Source: Actinomycetota bacterium
GTDB taxonomy: Bacteria; Actinomycetota; Thermoleophilia; Solirubrobacterales; 70-9
Assembly (NCBI GenBank): GCA_005885405.1
Contig: VAYN01000013.1
Coordinates: 1 to 62,089, forward strand
Length of the DNA: 62,089 nt
Direction of reading: 5' to 3'
Made by a program: the position numbers and the translations under genes. The notes beneath the pieces were generated by a model. It had not been told where the DNA came from. It saw only the letters and a list, made by a program, of their open reading frames with translations, and ran no database searches. Position 1 is the stretch's first letter. Each line of letters starts with the position of its first letter. Below are positions 42,907-53,838 of the stretch, in pieces.

Positions 42907-44292
42907 TCAGCTCCAATTCCTGATGTCGACGAAGTGTCCCTCGACGGCCGCGGCGGCGGCCATTTTCGGGCTGACGAGGTGGGTGCGGCCGCCCTTGCCC
43001 TGGCGCCCCTCGAAGTTGCGGTTCGAGGTCGAGGCGCAGCGCTCGCCTTCGTTCAGCGTGTCCGGGTTCATCCCCAGGCACATCGAGCAGCCGGCCACGC
43101 GCCAGTCGAAGCCGGCGCTCTTGAAGACCTCGTCGAGGCCCTCTTCCTCGGCGGCCTTCTTCACCTGTTGGGAGCCGGGGACGACCATCGCGCTGACGCC
43201 GCCGGCGACCTTGCGGCCCTCGACGATCGCCGCGGCCTCGCGTAGGTCCTCGATCCGCGAGTTAGTGCAGGAGCCGATGAAAATGCGTTCGGGTGCGATC
43301 TCGGTCATCGGCGTCCCGGCCTGCAGTCCCATGTAGGCGAGGGCGCGCTCGGCCGCTTCGCGGTCGGCGGGGGACTCCAGCTCGGCCGGGTCGGGAACGC
43401 GGTCGGTGACCTCGACGACCTGACCCGGGTTGGTCCCCCAGGTCACCATCGGCGAGATCCCGGAGGCGTCGACCTCGACCTCGGTGTCGAAGCTGGCGCC
43501 GTGATCGGTCGGCAGCTGCCGCCAGCGGGCCAGGGCAGCCTCGAAGTCGGCGGGAGCGGCGGGCCGTCCCCGCACCCACTCAAAGGTGGTCTCGTCGGGG
43601 GCGATCATCCCGGCGCGGCCGCCGCCCTCAATCGTCATGTTGCAGATCGTCATCCGGCCCGGCATCGAGAGCGCCTCGATCGCGGGGCCGGCGTACTCGA
43701 CCGCATAGCCGGTCATACCGCCGGTGCCGAGGCGGCCAATCGTCGCCAGGATCAGATCCTTGGGCGTCACCCCGTGGCGCAGTTCGCCGCTGTAGTTGAT
43801 CCGCATCGTCTTCGGCCGCTTCTGGACCAGGCACTGGGTCGCCAGCACGTGCTCGACCTCGGAGGTGCCGATGCCGAAGGCGAGCGCGCCAAAGGCGCCG
43901 TGGGTGGAGGTGTGGCTGTCTCCGCAGACGATCGTCATCCCCGGCTGGGTCGTCCCCAGCTCCGGGCCGATCACGTGGACGATGCCCTGGCGGTCGTGGC
44001 CGAGTGAGTAGACGGGGATGCCGAACTCCTCGCAGTTGCGCTCCAGCGTTTCGACCTGGACCCGGGAGAGCTGGTCGGCGATCAGGCGGGCGGCCATCGT
44101 CCCGTCGGTCGGGGTGTTGTGATCGGCGGTGGCGAGGGTCTTGTCCGGACGGCGGACGTCTCGACCGGCGAGGCGGAGGCCGTCGAAGGCCTGCGGCGAG
44201 GTGACCTCGTGGACCATGTGCAGGTCGATGTAGATCAGCCCCGGCGAAACCTCGTGGGACTCCCAGATCTTGTCGAACATCGTTTGTGGCAT
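42907..44292 (-). CDS. leuC: 3-isopropylmalate dehydratase large subunit
   Basis: A [4Fe-4S] aconitase-family subunit of 461 residues. The cluster cysteines are in [12 protein letters not shown] and in [32 protein letters not shown] is the family signature. It lies 3 nt downstream of the XRE-cupin regulator gene. Confidence 0.97.
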   Translation of the reverse strand: MPQTMFDKIWESHEVSPGLIYIDLHMVHEVTSPQAFDGLRLAGRDVRRPDKTLATADHNTPTDGTMAARLIADQLSRVQVETLERNCEEFGIPVYSLGHDRQGIVHVIGPELGTTQPGMTIVCGDSHTSTHGAFGALAFGIGTSEVEHVLATQCLVQKRPKTMRINYSGELRHGVTPKDLILATIGRLGTGGMTGYAVEYAGPAIEALSMPGRMTICNMTIEGGGRAGMIAPDETTFEWVRGRPAAPADFEAALARWRQLPTDHGASFDTEVEVDASGISPMVTWGTNPGQVVEVTDRVPDPAELESPADREAAERALAYMGLQAGTPMTEIAPERIFIGSCTNSRIEDLREAAAIVEGRKVAGGVSAMVVPGSQQVKKAAEEEGLDEVFKSAGFDWRVAGCSMCLGMNPDTLNEGERCASTSNRNFEGRQGKGGRTHLVSPKMAAAAAVEGHFVDIRNWS

Positions 44293-44295
44293 TGC

Positions 44296-44895
44296 TTATG
44301 ACCTCCTGAGGCCGGCGGCGATCACGGCGAGGAAGCGGGTCGCCTCCTGGCCTTCGTTCTCGAAGTGATGCGGAAGGTCGGCGTCGAAGGTGACGCTGTC
44401 CCCTTCTTGAAGCTCGTGGCGGGCGCCGTCGACGACGAGCGCCAGGGTACCGGCGAGGACGACCGCGGTCTCGCGGCTCCCCGGCTCGTGCATCGGCGGG
44501 TCCTGGCGGCCGCCGGTGCTGGCGCCGGGCTCGAGCACGTGCAGGGAGACGTCGGCGCGCTGTCCCGGTAGCGGCGGGGTCAGCTCCTCGAAGCGGTGCC
44601 CCCCACGCTCGCTGTGGCGGCGGCCAGCGGCGCGGCTGATCGCGACGTGCTGCCCCTCGTCGAGGCGCAGCAGCTGCGAGAGCGTCAGCTCGAGGCCAGC
44701 GGCGATCTTGGCGGCCACGGCGAGGGTCGGCGACGTCTCGCCGCGCTCGACCTGGGACAGCATCGGCGCCGAGACGCCGGAGCGCTCGGCGAGGTCGCGC
44801 AGGGAGAGTCCCATCGCATCGCGCAAGGCGTGGATGCGGGGGCCGACGGGGGGTGAATCCGCGGCGGCCGGAGTCTTAGTCGCGGTGGGGGCCAT
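44296..44895 (-). CDS. XRE family transcriptional regulator with cupin sensor domain
   Basis: A 199-residue one-component regulator. The helix-turn-helix spans about 20-75 (LSLRDLAERSGVSAPMLSQV) and a C-terminal cupin barrel, about 110-190, would bind a small ligand (HEPGSRETAVVLAGTLAL, DADLPHHFENEG). It is the first gene of the run with leuC, leuD, the methyltransferase and leuB, which suggests control of these genes by a metabolite; the ligand is unknown. Confidence 0.88.
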   Translation of the reverse strand: MAPTATKTPAAADSPPVGPRIHALRDAMGLSLRDLAERSGVSAPMLSQVERGETSPTLAVAAKIAAGLELTLSQLLRLDEGQHVAISRAAGRRHSERGGHRFEELTPPLPGQRADVSLHVLEPGASTGGRQDPPMHEPGSRETAVVLAGTLALVVDGARHELQEGDSVTFDADLPHHFENEGQEATRFLAVIAAGLRRS

Positions 44896-44901
44896 GGGTG
44901 T

Positions 44902-44907
44902 ACGTTA
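44902..44907 (-). promoter_or_regulatory. -10 box of the regulator-leuCDB run
   Basis: Minus-strand TAACGT, 6 nt before the ATG at 44895. The adjoining bases carry an ACGT half-site on each side (44902-44917), which could be an operator for the encoded regulator; that part is weak. Confidence 0.35.
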
Positions 44908-44943
44908 TCACGGACGTTTGTATTTCGCCTTCTTTCTTCCTCT

Positions 44944-45900
44944 TTATCTATCCATCCCGAGCAAGACCCAAAGGTCGGAGGCGATTGCCTCGGCTTCGTC
45001 GTCTAGTTGGTTCCAGGTGAGATGGGTGATCGTGTAGCCAGCGGCGGCGAGGCGTCGATCACGGGCCTTGTCTTCTCGGAAGGCGCTTTTGGTTCCGTGG
45101 GTCTGCCAGCCGTCGAGCTCGACGATCTGGTCGGTGCCCGGCCAATGGCAGTCAACCTCAAAATGTCTGCCGCCGGCTTCGACCAGGACGTTGAAGCGGG
45201 GTAGCGACAGGCGGTGCTCCCGGCAGAAGGGAGCGAAGCGTTCCTCGAGCGGATTCTTCTGCTCTCCCACCGGTTCGTCCTTCAGCCCTTCCAGGGCGGT
45301 GAGCACCTTGCGAATGCCTCTCCGGCCGGGATAGCGGTCAACCAGGTCCCAAAGGGAGAGTCGGTCCCAGAGTTCCTTGAATTCCATCTCACGCAAGAGC
45401 CGCTTCACCTCATCGAGCGGCTCGGTGGCAGCAAGGTCGAGGATGGTGCGCGGGACGGTGGTCACCGCGATCCTGTCTTTACTCGTTACCTCGTCGGGAG
45501 GCACTCGGGAGACGTGGCGGCGGATCAGCTTCGACGACCGAGTGGCATGCGGAACGGTGACGTCGATGGTCGTTCGCGAGGTAGGCCGGAGCCCCCAGAG
45601 TGCTGCCGCTGAGTAGTGGCTGAGGATGGCAGCAGGTCCAGAAGCGAGAACGGCAGCCATCCACCGTCCCTCCTTCTGGATCAATCGGTGACCGACGAGG
45701 TAGACGCCCGCGTGGAAGCGATGCAGCCGCCCGTTCGCGAGCCGCTTCTTGACCGCGCCTTCACTCCATCCCGCCTCCAGCAACTGCCACCGCCCCACGA
45801 TCCCGTGCTGTCGCTCAGCCAAATCCGCCAGCTCACGGTCGTCGTCGCGAGTCCGCGAAAACGGCTCTTGAGGGACCGTTTTTGCGGACTCGATGGGCAC
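44944..45900 (-). CDS. AbiEi-type winged-helix protein fused to a DUF559 nuclease-like domain
   Basis: A 318-residue protein. The N-terminal part (about 25-75) matches the AbiEi antitoxin winged helix (AGWSEGAVKKRLANGRLHRF); a middle AbiEi-like region follows, and the C-terminal 100 residues are DUF559, related to very-short-patch-repair nucleases, with FEVDCHWP, IVELDGWQTHG and a later Lys-rich helix. No AbiEii toxin gene is adjacent. The GTG start at 45900 lies just ahead of a palindromic repeat that codes residues 3-18. It may be a solitary defence or regulatory protein; function unknown. Confidence 0.8.
   Translation of the reverse strand: MPIESAKTVPQEPFSRTRDDDRELADLAERQHGIVGRWQLLEAGWSEGAVKKRLANGRLHRFHAGVYLVGHRLIQKEGRWMAAVLASGPAAILSHYSAAALWGLRPTSRTTIDVTVPHATRSSKLIRRHVSRVPPDEVTSKDRIAVTTVPRTILDLAATEPLDEVKRLLREMEFKELWDRLSLWDLVDRYPGRRGIRKVLTALEGLKDEPVGEQKNPLEERFAPFCREHRLSLPRFNVLVEAGGRHFEVDCHWPGTDQIVELDGWQTHGTKSAFREDKARDRRLAAAGYTITHLTWNQLDDEAEAIASDLWVLLGMDR
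45848..45892. repeat. Palindromic element, copy in the AbiEi-DUF559 gene
   Basis: A 45-bp element: 17-bp arms CGAGTCCGCGAAAACGG and its near complement (one mismatch) around an 11-nt loop. In gene sense it differs from the menC copy at two bases only. It is read in frame as the N-terminal peptide ESAKTVPQEPFSRTR. Confidence 0.92.
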
Positions 45901-45988
45901 CCGCCCACGGTGGCGGGTGCGGGATCAAATTTGGTGCGCGGTTTGTGTCAGCTCTCACACCTCAGTGCGCCGCGACCGTGACTTCCCT

Positions 45989-46104
45989 CTGGAGGGGACG
46001 AGGGTGTCCCTCTCACAGAGGCTCAAGAAGTCGCGTTGGCGCCCTCGAGTCCGTCTCAGCTGCGCGACGGTCTCTGGGAGAGGGGCACCCCTCGTCCCCC
46101 TCCC
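45989..46104. repeat. Long imperfect inverted repeat between leuA and the AbiEi-DUF559 gene
   Basis: The 229-bp gap 45901-46129 has no gene. It holds arms 45989-46019 and 46072-46104 that match as inverted copies with two substitutions and two one-base gaps (core GAGAGGG, CACCC, TCGTCCCC). Smaller pairing GTCGCG/CGCGAC lies inside. It could terminate leuA transcription or be a decayed mobile repeat. Confidence 0.55.
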
Positions 46105-46129
46105 GACCGAGGTTCTTCAAATCCCGGCC

Positions 46130-47728
46130 CTACGGACCCGGCGTACGCTCCACGGCCGCTTCAGCCGTAGCAGCCTCCGCCTCACGCGTCGCCGCGCCTT
46201 CCAAAGCGTTGGACAGCGCCCTCACGTAGGCGCGGGCGCTTGCCTCGAGGATGTCGGTCGCCACTCCCTGGCCGGTGGCCAGGCGGCCTGCCGCTCGCAG
46301 CTGCACGGTCACTTCGCCGAGGGCGTCCTCTCCCCCGGTCACCGCCTCGACCTTGTACTCGACCAGCTCGCACTCGGTCCCGGCCGCGTCCTGGATCGCG
46401 TGGAAGATCGCGTCGACGGGGCCGTCGCCGCTCGATTCGCCTACCGTCTCCTCACCCGAGGGCTGCGTCACCGCCACTTTCGCCACCGGGGGTCGCCTGG
46501 TTCCGGCCTCCACCTCGAACCAGGCCAGCTCGTGGGCTTCGGCGCGGTCGCGCATCTCGTCGGAGACGATCGCCTCCAGGTCCAGCGCGGTCACCTGCTT
46601 CTTGCGGTCGGCGACCTCCTTGAACGCCTTGAAGGCGTTGTTCAGCGCCTGGCCTTCGACCTTGAAGCCCAGCTGCTCCAGGGCGTCTTTCAGGGCGTGG
46701 CGGCCGGAGTGCTTGCCCAGGACGATCGAGTTCGACTCCAGGCCGACTTCGGTCGCGTCCATGATCTCGTAGGTGCTGCGCTCCTTCAGGACGCCGTCCT
46801 GGTGGATCCCGGACTCGTGGGCGAAGGCGTTGCGGCCGACGATCGCCTTGTTCGGCTGCACCGGGTAGCCGGTCAGGCGGCTGACCATGCGGCTGGTGCG
46901 GGCGATCTCCCGCGTGTTGATCCCAGTGCGGAGGTCGTGGACGTCCTCGCGGACGCCGACCAGCATCGCGATCTCCTCCAGCGAGCAGTTGCCGGCTCGC
47001 TCGCCGATCCCGTTGACAGCGCACTCGACCTGCCGTGCCCCCGCCAGCACACCGGCGTAGGAGTTGGCGACGGCCATCCCCAGGTCGTCGTGGCAGTGGA
47101 CCGACATCTCGACCTCGCGCAGCGCCGGCACCAGCTCGTACAGGCGACGGAAGTAATCGGCGTACTCCTCCGGAGTCGTGTAGCCGACGGTGTCGGGGAT
47201 GTTGACGACGGTCGCGCCCTCCTCGACGGCGATCGCGCAGACTTCGGCGGTGAACTCGATGTCGGCGCGGGTCGCGTCCATCGGCGAGAACTCGACGTCC
47301 TCGCAGTAGGACTTGGCCAGCGCCACCGCCGCCCGCGCCTGGCCCTTGACGTCCTCGCGGTCGGTCTGCAACTGGTGCTGAATGTGGATGTCGGAGGTGG
47401 AGATGAAGGTGTGGATGCGCGGACGCGCCGCCTCCTTGATCGCCCCCCAGGCCGCGTCGATGTCGGCTTTGTGGGTGCGGGCCAGGCCGCAGATCGTCGG
47501 CCCCTCCACCACCCGGGAGATCTTCTCGACGGCCTCGAAGTCGCCGGGCGAGGTGATCGGGAAGCCGGCCTCGATCACGTCGACCCCCAGGCGGGCGAGC
47601 TGTTGGGCGATCTCGACCTTCTCGGCCGTGTTCAGCGAGATGCCGGGCGACTGCTCGCCGTCTCGCAGCGTGGTGTCAAAGATGTGGACGCGGTTGGCGT
47701 CGGTATCGGTGTGATTCTGGGGTCCCAT
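46130..47728 (-). CDS. leuA: 2-isopropylmalate synthase
   Basis: The first leucine-specific enzyme: condenses 2-oxoisovalerate with acetyl-CoA. The 532-residue chain has the DRE-TIM barrel (FDTTLRDGEQSPGIS, MSVHCHDDLGMAVANS, NGIGERAGN), a linker, and the C-terminal allosteric LeuA domain at about 400-500, followed by an Ala/Glu-rich tail. AAGGAG lies upstream of the ATG. Expression is very likely controlled through the leader peptide gene 66 nt upstream. Confidence 0.96.
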   Translation of the reverse strand: MGPQNHTDTDANRVHIFDTTLRDGEQSPGISLNTAEKVEIAQQLARLGVDVIEAGFPITSPGDFEAVEKISRVVEGPTICGLARTHKADIDAAWGAIKEAARPRIHTFISTSDIHIQHQLQTDREDVKGQARAAVALAKSYCEDVEFSPMDATRADIEFTAEVCAIAVEEGATVVNIPDTVGYTTPEEYADYFRRLYELVPALREVEMSVHCHDDLGMAVANSYAGVLAGARQVECAVNGIGERAGNCSLEEIAMLVGVREDVHDLRTGINTREIARTSRMVSRLTGYPVQPNKAIVGRNAFAHESGIHQDGVLKERSTYEIMDATEVGLESNSIVLGKHSGRHALKDALEQLGFKVEGQALNNAFKAFKEVADRKKQVTALDLEAIVSDEMRDRAEAHELAWFEVEAGTRRPPVAKVAVTQPSGEETVGESSGDGPVDAIFHAIQDAAGTECELVEYKVEAVTGGEDALGEVTVQLRAAGRLATGQGVATDILEASARAYVRALSNALEGAATREAEAATAEAAVERTPGP

Positions 47729-47794
47729 CGGACCTCTCCTTCTCTCTCTAATTCGAATGGCCTTTGTCTCTCGCGGCTATCGTGCCGCCCAGCG

Positions 47795-47854
47795 CTATTC
47801 CCCCCGAGGGGGGAGGAGAAGGAGTAGCGCGAGGCTGTCGAGCCGGAAGCTCAT
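47795..47854 (-). CDS. leuL: leuA leader peptide
   Basis: A 19-residue reading frame, MSFRLDSLALLLLLPPRGE, seven of whose residues are Leu, five of them consecutive, with mixed Leu codons including CTA and CTT. Directly over its end lies a CCCCC/GGGGG hairpin, and the arms GCGCTA/TAGCGC enclose the Leu codons, so ribosome stalling at low leucyl-tRNA would change the folding. It starts a few bases after a good promoter and stops 66 nt before leuA. This is the layout of a leucine attenuator. Confidence 0.85.
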   Translation of the reverse strand: MSFRLDSLALLLLLPPRGE

Positions 47855-47864
47855 TCGGCTCCGA

Positions 47865-47892
47865 ACCTTAGCGTAGGCTGCGCGAATCTCAA
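47865..47892 (-). promoter_or_regulatory. leuL-leuA promoter
   Basis: Minus-strand -35 TTGAGA (47887-47892, five of six), 16-nt spacer, -10 TAAGGT (47865-47870), 10 nt before the leuL ATG. It is the best-matched promoter in the window. Confidence 0.7.
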
Positions 47893-47945
47893 GCCCGGCG
47901 CCCACCGAATCCGCCCAGCGGACCAACTGGCTCGCCCTCTTCGCG

Positions 47946-49295
47946 ATGGGCATGGCGGTGGTCGTGATCGCCAACGACTTCACCGCGGTCAACGTCGCCC
48001 TGCCGACGATGGAGCAGGATTTCGAGACGAACATCAACACGATCCAGTGGGTGATCAACGCCTACGCGCTCACCTTCGGGGTGATGATCGTTACCGGCGG
48101 GCGGCTCGCTGACATGTTCGGCCGCCGCAACGCCTTCTTCCTCGGCTCGGCGATCTTCGCCTCGATGTCGGCGCTGGGCGGCGTCGCCCCGACCGAGACC
48201 TGGCTGATCGCGGCGCGGGTGGCGATGGGGATCGGCGGTGCGCTGATGTGGCCGGCGATCCTCGGCATGACCTACGAGCTGCTACCCGAAGAGAAGGCCG
48301 GCCTTGCCGGCGGCATCATCATCGGCGCCGCCGGCCTCGGCAACGCAGTCGGCCCGCTCCTCGGCGGCGCCCTCACCGAGGAGCTGAGCTGGCGCTGGAT
48401 CTTCTTCTTGAACGTGCCGATCGCGCTCTTCGCGGTCGGCGTTACCTACTGGCTCGTGCATGTGAAGGAGCCGGCGGCGGGCGAGCGGCGGATCGACTAC
48501 CCGGGGATCGCGACGCTCTCGATTGGGCTCGTCTCCCTGCTCGTCGCCCTCGACCAGGTCGCCGACTGGGGCTGGGGCGACCCGAGGGTGATCGGGCTGC
48601 TGGTCCTGGCCGTGGTGATGGTTATCGGCTTCGCCCGCCTGGAGAGCCGGGCTGGGAGCCACGCGCTCGTCCCCCGCGAGGTGATGCGCAACGAGAGCTT
48701 CACCGCCTCCTGCATCGCCGTCCTCTTCATGGCCGCGACCTTCTTCGCCGCGCTCCTCTACCTGCCTCAGTTCATGGAGAAGCAGCTCGGCTATTCGGCG
48801 CTCGAATCCGGGGTCGGGATGCTGCCGTTCCTCGCCGTCTTCGCGCTCGCCTCCTTCGCCGCCGGGCCGCTCTACAACCGTCTCGGTGCGAAGCCGCTCG
48901 CCGTCGCCGGCGCGGCCCTGATCACGCTCGGGCCGCTGCTGCTCTCCTTCGTCGACGAGGGGTCGGGGTATGGCGCACTCGTCCCTGGCATGGTCGTGCT
49001 CGGCATCGGCGCCGGCAGTTTCATCCCGACCGCGACCACCGCCGGCGTCACCTCGGTCGACGAGTCCCAGACCAGCCTCGCGGGCGGGATCGTCTACATG
49101 TTCCAGATCGCCGGCGGCTCGATCGGCCTCGGCCTCACGACCACTGTCTTCTCCGGCGCGGTGCCGCCTTTTGTCGACGGTGTACAGGCGGCGTTCCGGC
49201 TCGACGCCGCACTCTCTCTCGTCGGCCTCCTGGTCGCGGTTGCCTTCGTCGGTGGCCGGCTGCTGCCGCAGCCCCGGCGTGAAGCCGCCGCCTAA
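47946..49295 (+). CDS. MFS transporter, DHA2 (EmrB/QacA) family
   Basis: A drug/proton antiporter-like membrane protein. GRLADMFGRRNAFFLGS is MFS motif A; LLGGALTEELSWRWIFFLNV is motif C of the family. About 12-13 membrane segments are visible over 449 residues. The first canonical start is the ATG at 47946, but it falls inside the first membrane helix: the frame is open upstream to 47877 and codes TNWLALFAMGMAVVVIANDF. So the true start may be a non-standard codon or the end may be shortened. The substrate is unknown. Confidence 0.88.
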   Translation: MGMAVVVIANDFTAVNVALPTMEQDFETNINTIQWVINAYALTFGVMIVTGGRLADMFGRRNAFFLGSAIFASMSALGGVAPTETWLIAARVAMGIGGALMWPAILGMTYELLPEEKAGLAGGIIIGAAGLGNAVGPLLGGALTEELSWRWIFFLNVPIALFAVGVTYWLVHVKEPAAGERRIDYPGIATLSIGLVSLLVALDQVADWGWGDPRVIGLLVLAVVMVIGFARLESRAGSHALVPREVMRNESFTASCIAVLFMAATFFAALLYLPQFMEKQLGYSALESGVGMLPFLAVFALASFAAGPLYNRLGAKPLAVAGAALITLGPLLLSFVDEGSGYGALVPGMVVLGIGAGSFIPTATTAGVTSVDESQTSLAGGIVYMFQIAGGSIGLGLTTTVFSGAVPPFVDGVQAAFRLDAALSLVGLLVAVAFVGGRLLPQPRREAAA

Positions 49296-49298
49296 TCG

Positions 49299-49895
49299 CT
49301 AGCTGAGAGGCTTGCTCGGTGGCTTGCCGGTCGCGTCTTCTGCGCTGACGGGCACGTCGTCGTCACCACGGCCGCCGTTGAGGTAGTCCGGACCCGGGCC
49401 ACCGATGAGACGGTCGTCGCCCCCGCTACCCCAAAGCCAATCTTCACCCGCGCCGCCGAGGAGCCAGTCGTTGCCACCTTCTCCCAGCAGATAGTCGTCT
49501 CCGGGACCGCCGAGGACCTTGTCGGCACCGCCGCCGCCGCGCAAACGGTCGCGGCCGGGGCCACCGCGCAGCGTCGCCGGCACCAGGATCTTGGGTGAAA
49601 TGATCACCGAGTCGTTGCCGGGACCGCTGTTGGCTTCGAAGCCCCCTATCGCCTTCGCATCGCAGGTGAGCTCGTGCACCGAGCCCTCTTCGTGAGTGCA
49701 GATATCGCCCCCAGCTTCGAGCGGGGAGAGCGAGTCGATCAGATAGCTGGTGCCGTCCTGGCTGAGCTTGACGTCGAAAACATCGTCGCCCGGGCCGGCC
49801 GTAAGCAGCAGCGTCACCGACTGTTCTGGCGCAGCAGCGGCCGTGGCGGAGCATGCCGCCAAGACAAGGATCGCGATTACGAGCAGTCTCTTCAT
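49299..49895 (-). CDS. Calcium-binding RTX-repeat lipoprotein
   Basis: A 198-residue exported protein. The signal sequence MKRLLVIAILVLAAC ends in a lipobox (LAAC), so it is likely lipid-anchored after LspA processing. Residues about 110-180 hold RTX-type nonapeptides (GGPGDDYLL, GEGGNDWLL, GGAGEDWLW, GSGGDDRLI, GGPGPDYLN) that fold into a calcium-filled parallel beta-roll. No enzyme domain is seen. ATG 49895 is chosen because the signal peptide starts there. It converges with the MFS gene, 3 nt apart. Confidence 0.85.
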   Translation of the reverse strand: MKRLLVIAILVLAACSATAAAAPEQSVTLLLTAGPGDDVFDVKLSQDGTSYLIDSLSPLEAGGDICTHEEGSVHELTCDAKAIGGFEANSGPGNDSVIISPKILVPATLRGGPGRDRLRGGGGADKVLGGPGDDYLLGEGGNDWLLGGAGEDWLWGSGGDDRLIGGPGPDYLNGGRGDDDVPVSAEDATGKPPSKPLS

Positions 49896-49985
49896 GCGTT
49901 GATCACCAGCCCGTCCAACAGCGGGCTGCCCCCTTGCAAACAACATAACCGGCCGGAGGTTTCGGCTTGAGAAGAACCGGCGCAG

Positions 49986-52753
<2,768 letters not shown>

Positions 52754-52802
52754 TTAGGCTCGGCCAAGCCGTTTCGTCGACATCCACCCGAGGGAGAGAC
52801 CG

Positions 52803-53426
52803 ATGTATCCAGTCAACTACGAAGCCGATTTCAATCCGGCTCCGAACCGATGGACCACCTTTTTCCGGCCGCTACTGGCGATCCCATGGATCATCGTCGC
52901 CGTCTTCTGGGGGATCCTCTTCCTCTTCACCCACTTCTTCGCCTGGATCGCGATCATCGTCACCGGCCGCTACCCGGAATGGCTGTACGAGTTCAACTCC
53001 GGCGTCGTCCGCTTCGGGGTCCGCACCGGGGCCTGGATCTACCTGCAGACCGACGAGTGGCCGCCGTTCGGGCTGAGCGACGACCCGAGCTACCCGATCC
53101 GGGTCAACATCGCCCCGCGGGCGGAGAGCCAGAGTCGCCTCAAGGCGTTCTTCCGCCTAATCCTGGCGCTGCCGATGCTGATCGTCTCCTACGCGGTCAA
53201 CTACCTGCACCTCTGGGTGGCGGTGATCGCCTGGCTGACGATCGTCTTCCGCGGCTACCAGCCGCAGGGGGTCAACAACGCGCTGACCTTCGCCAACAGC
53301 TTCTACGCTCGCCTCTACGGCTACGTCGCGCTGCTGACCGACGACTACCCGCCGATCGGCGAAGAGAAGGCCAACGGCGCGGCACCCATGGCGACCCCGC
53401 CGGCCCCGGTGAGCCCCAATGTCTGA
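52803..53426 (+). CDS. DUF4389 family membrane protein
   Basis: A 207-residue protein with hydrophobic segments at about 20-55 and 117-150 and repeated blocks RPLLAIPWIIVAVFWGIL and RLILALPMLIVSYAVNYL, each followed by a TGRYPEWLYEFNSGVVRF- or RGYQPQGVNNALTF-like stretch. This two-fold pattern is the DUF4389 build. GGGAGAG precedes the ATG. Function unknown; it overlaps the downstream cupin gene by 8 bases. Confidence 0.85.
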   Translation: MYPVNYEADFNPAPNRWTTFFRPLLAIPWIIVAVFWGILFLFTHFFAWIAIIVTGRYPEWLYEFNSGVVRFGVRTGAWIYLQTDEWPPFGLSDDPSYPIRVNIAPRAESQSRLKAFFRLILALPMLIVSYAVNYLHLWVAVIAWLTIVFRGYQPQGVNNALTFANSFYARLYGYVALLTDDYPPIGEEKANGAAPMATPPAPVSPNV

Positions 53427-53829
53427 GGGCGTTACCAAGGGCGACGGCTACGCGGTCGCCCAGCTCGGCGACCTCGGCGAGGGCTGGGGCTTCCGCAAGG
53501 TCCGCAAGGAGCTGGCCGTGACCGCCTTCGGCGTCAACGCGATCGTGATGCCGCCCAACTACGAGTCGGGCAAGCACTACCACGAGGAGCAGGAGGAGCT
53601 CTACTTCGTCCACCAGGGACGGATGGAGATCGACCTCGACGGCAGCAAGCACGAACTAGGCCCGGGCGGCTTCGCCTGGGTAGACGCCAAGGTGGTCCGC
53701 AGTCTCAAGAATCTGAGTGAGGACGAAGACGCGGTCTACATCTGCGTCGGGGGGAAGGACGGCTACGTCGGCCGCGACGGCCGCCTCCCCGAGGGCGAGA
53801 CCAGCCCGCGGGGGCCGATCAAAGAGTGA
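53419..53829 (+). CDS. Cupin-domain protein
   Basis: A single-domain cupin of 136 residues. Cupin motif 1 is seen as GKHYHEEQEELYFVHQGRM and motif 2 as LGPGGFAWVDAKVVRSL. The metal-binding His pair is partly kept. Ligand and reaction are unknown. It is coupled to the DUF4389 gene. Confidence 0.85.
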   Translation: MSEGVTKGDGYAVAQLGDLGEGWGFRKVRKELAVTAFGVNAIVMPPNYESGKHYHEEQEELYFVHQGRMEIDLDGSKHELGPGGFAWVDAKVVRSLKNLSEDEDAVYICVGGKDGYVGRDGRLPEGETSPRGPIKE

Positions 53830-53838
53830 GGCTCAGCC

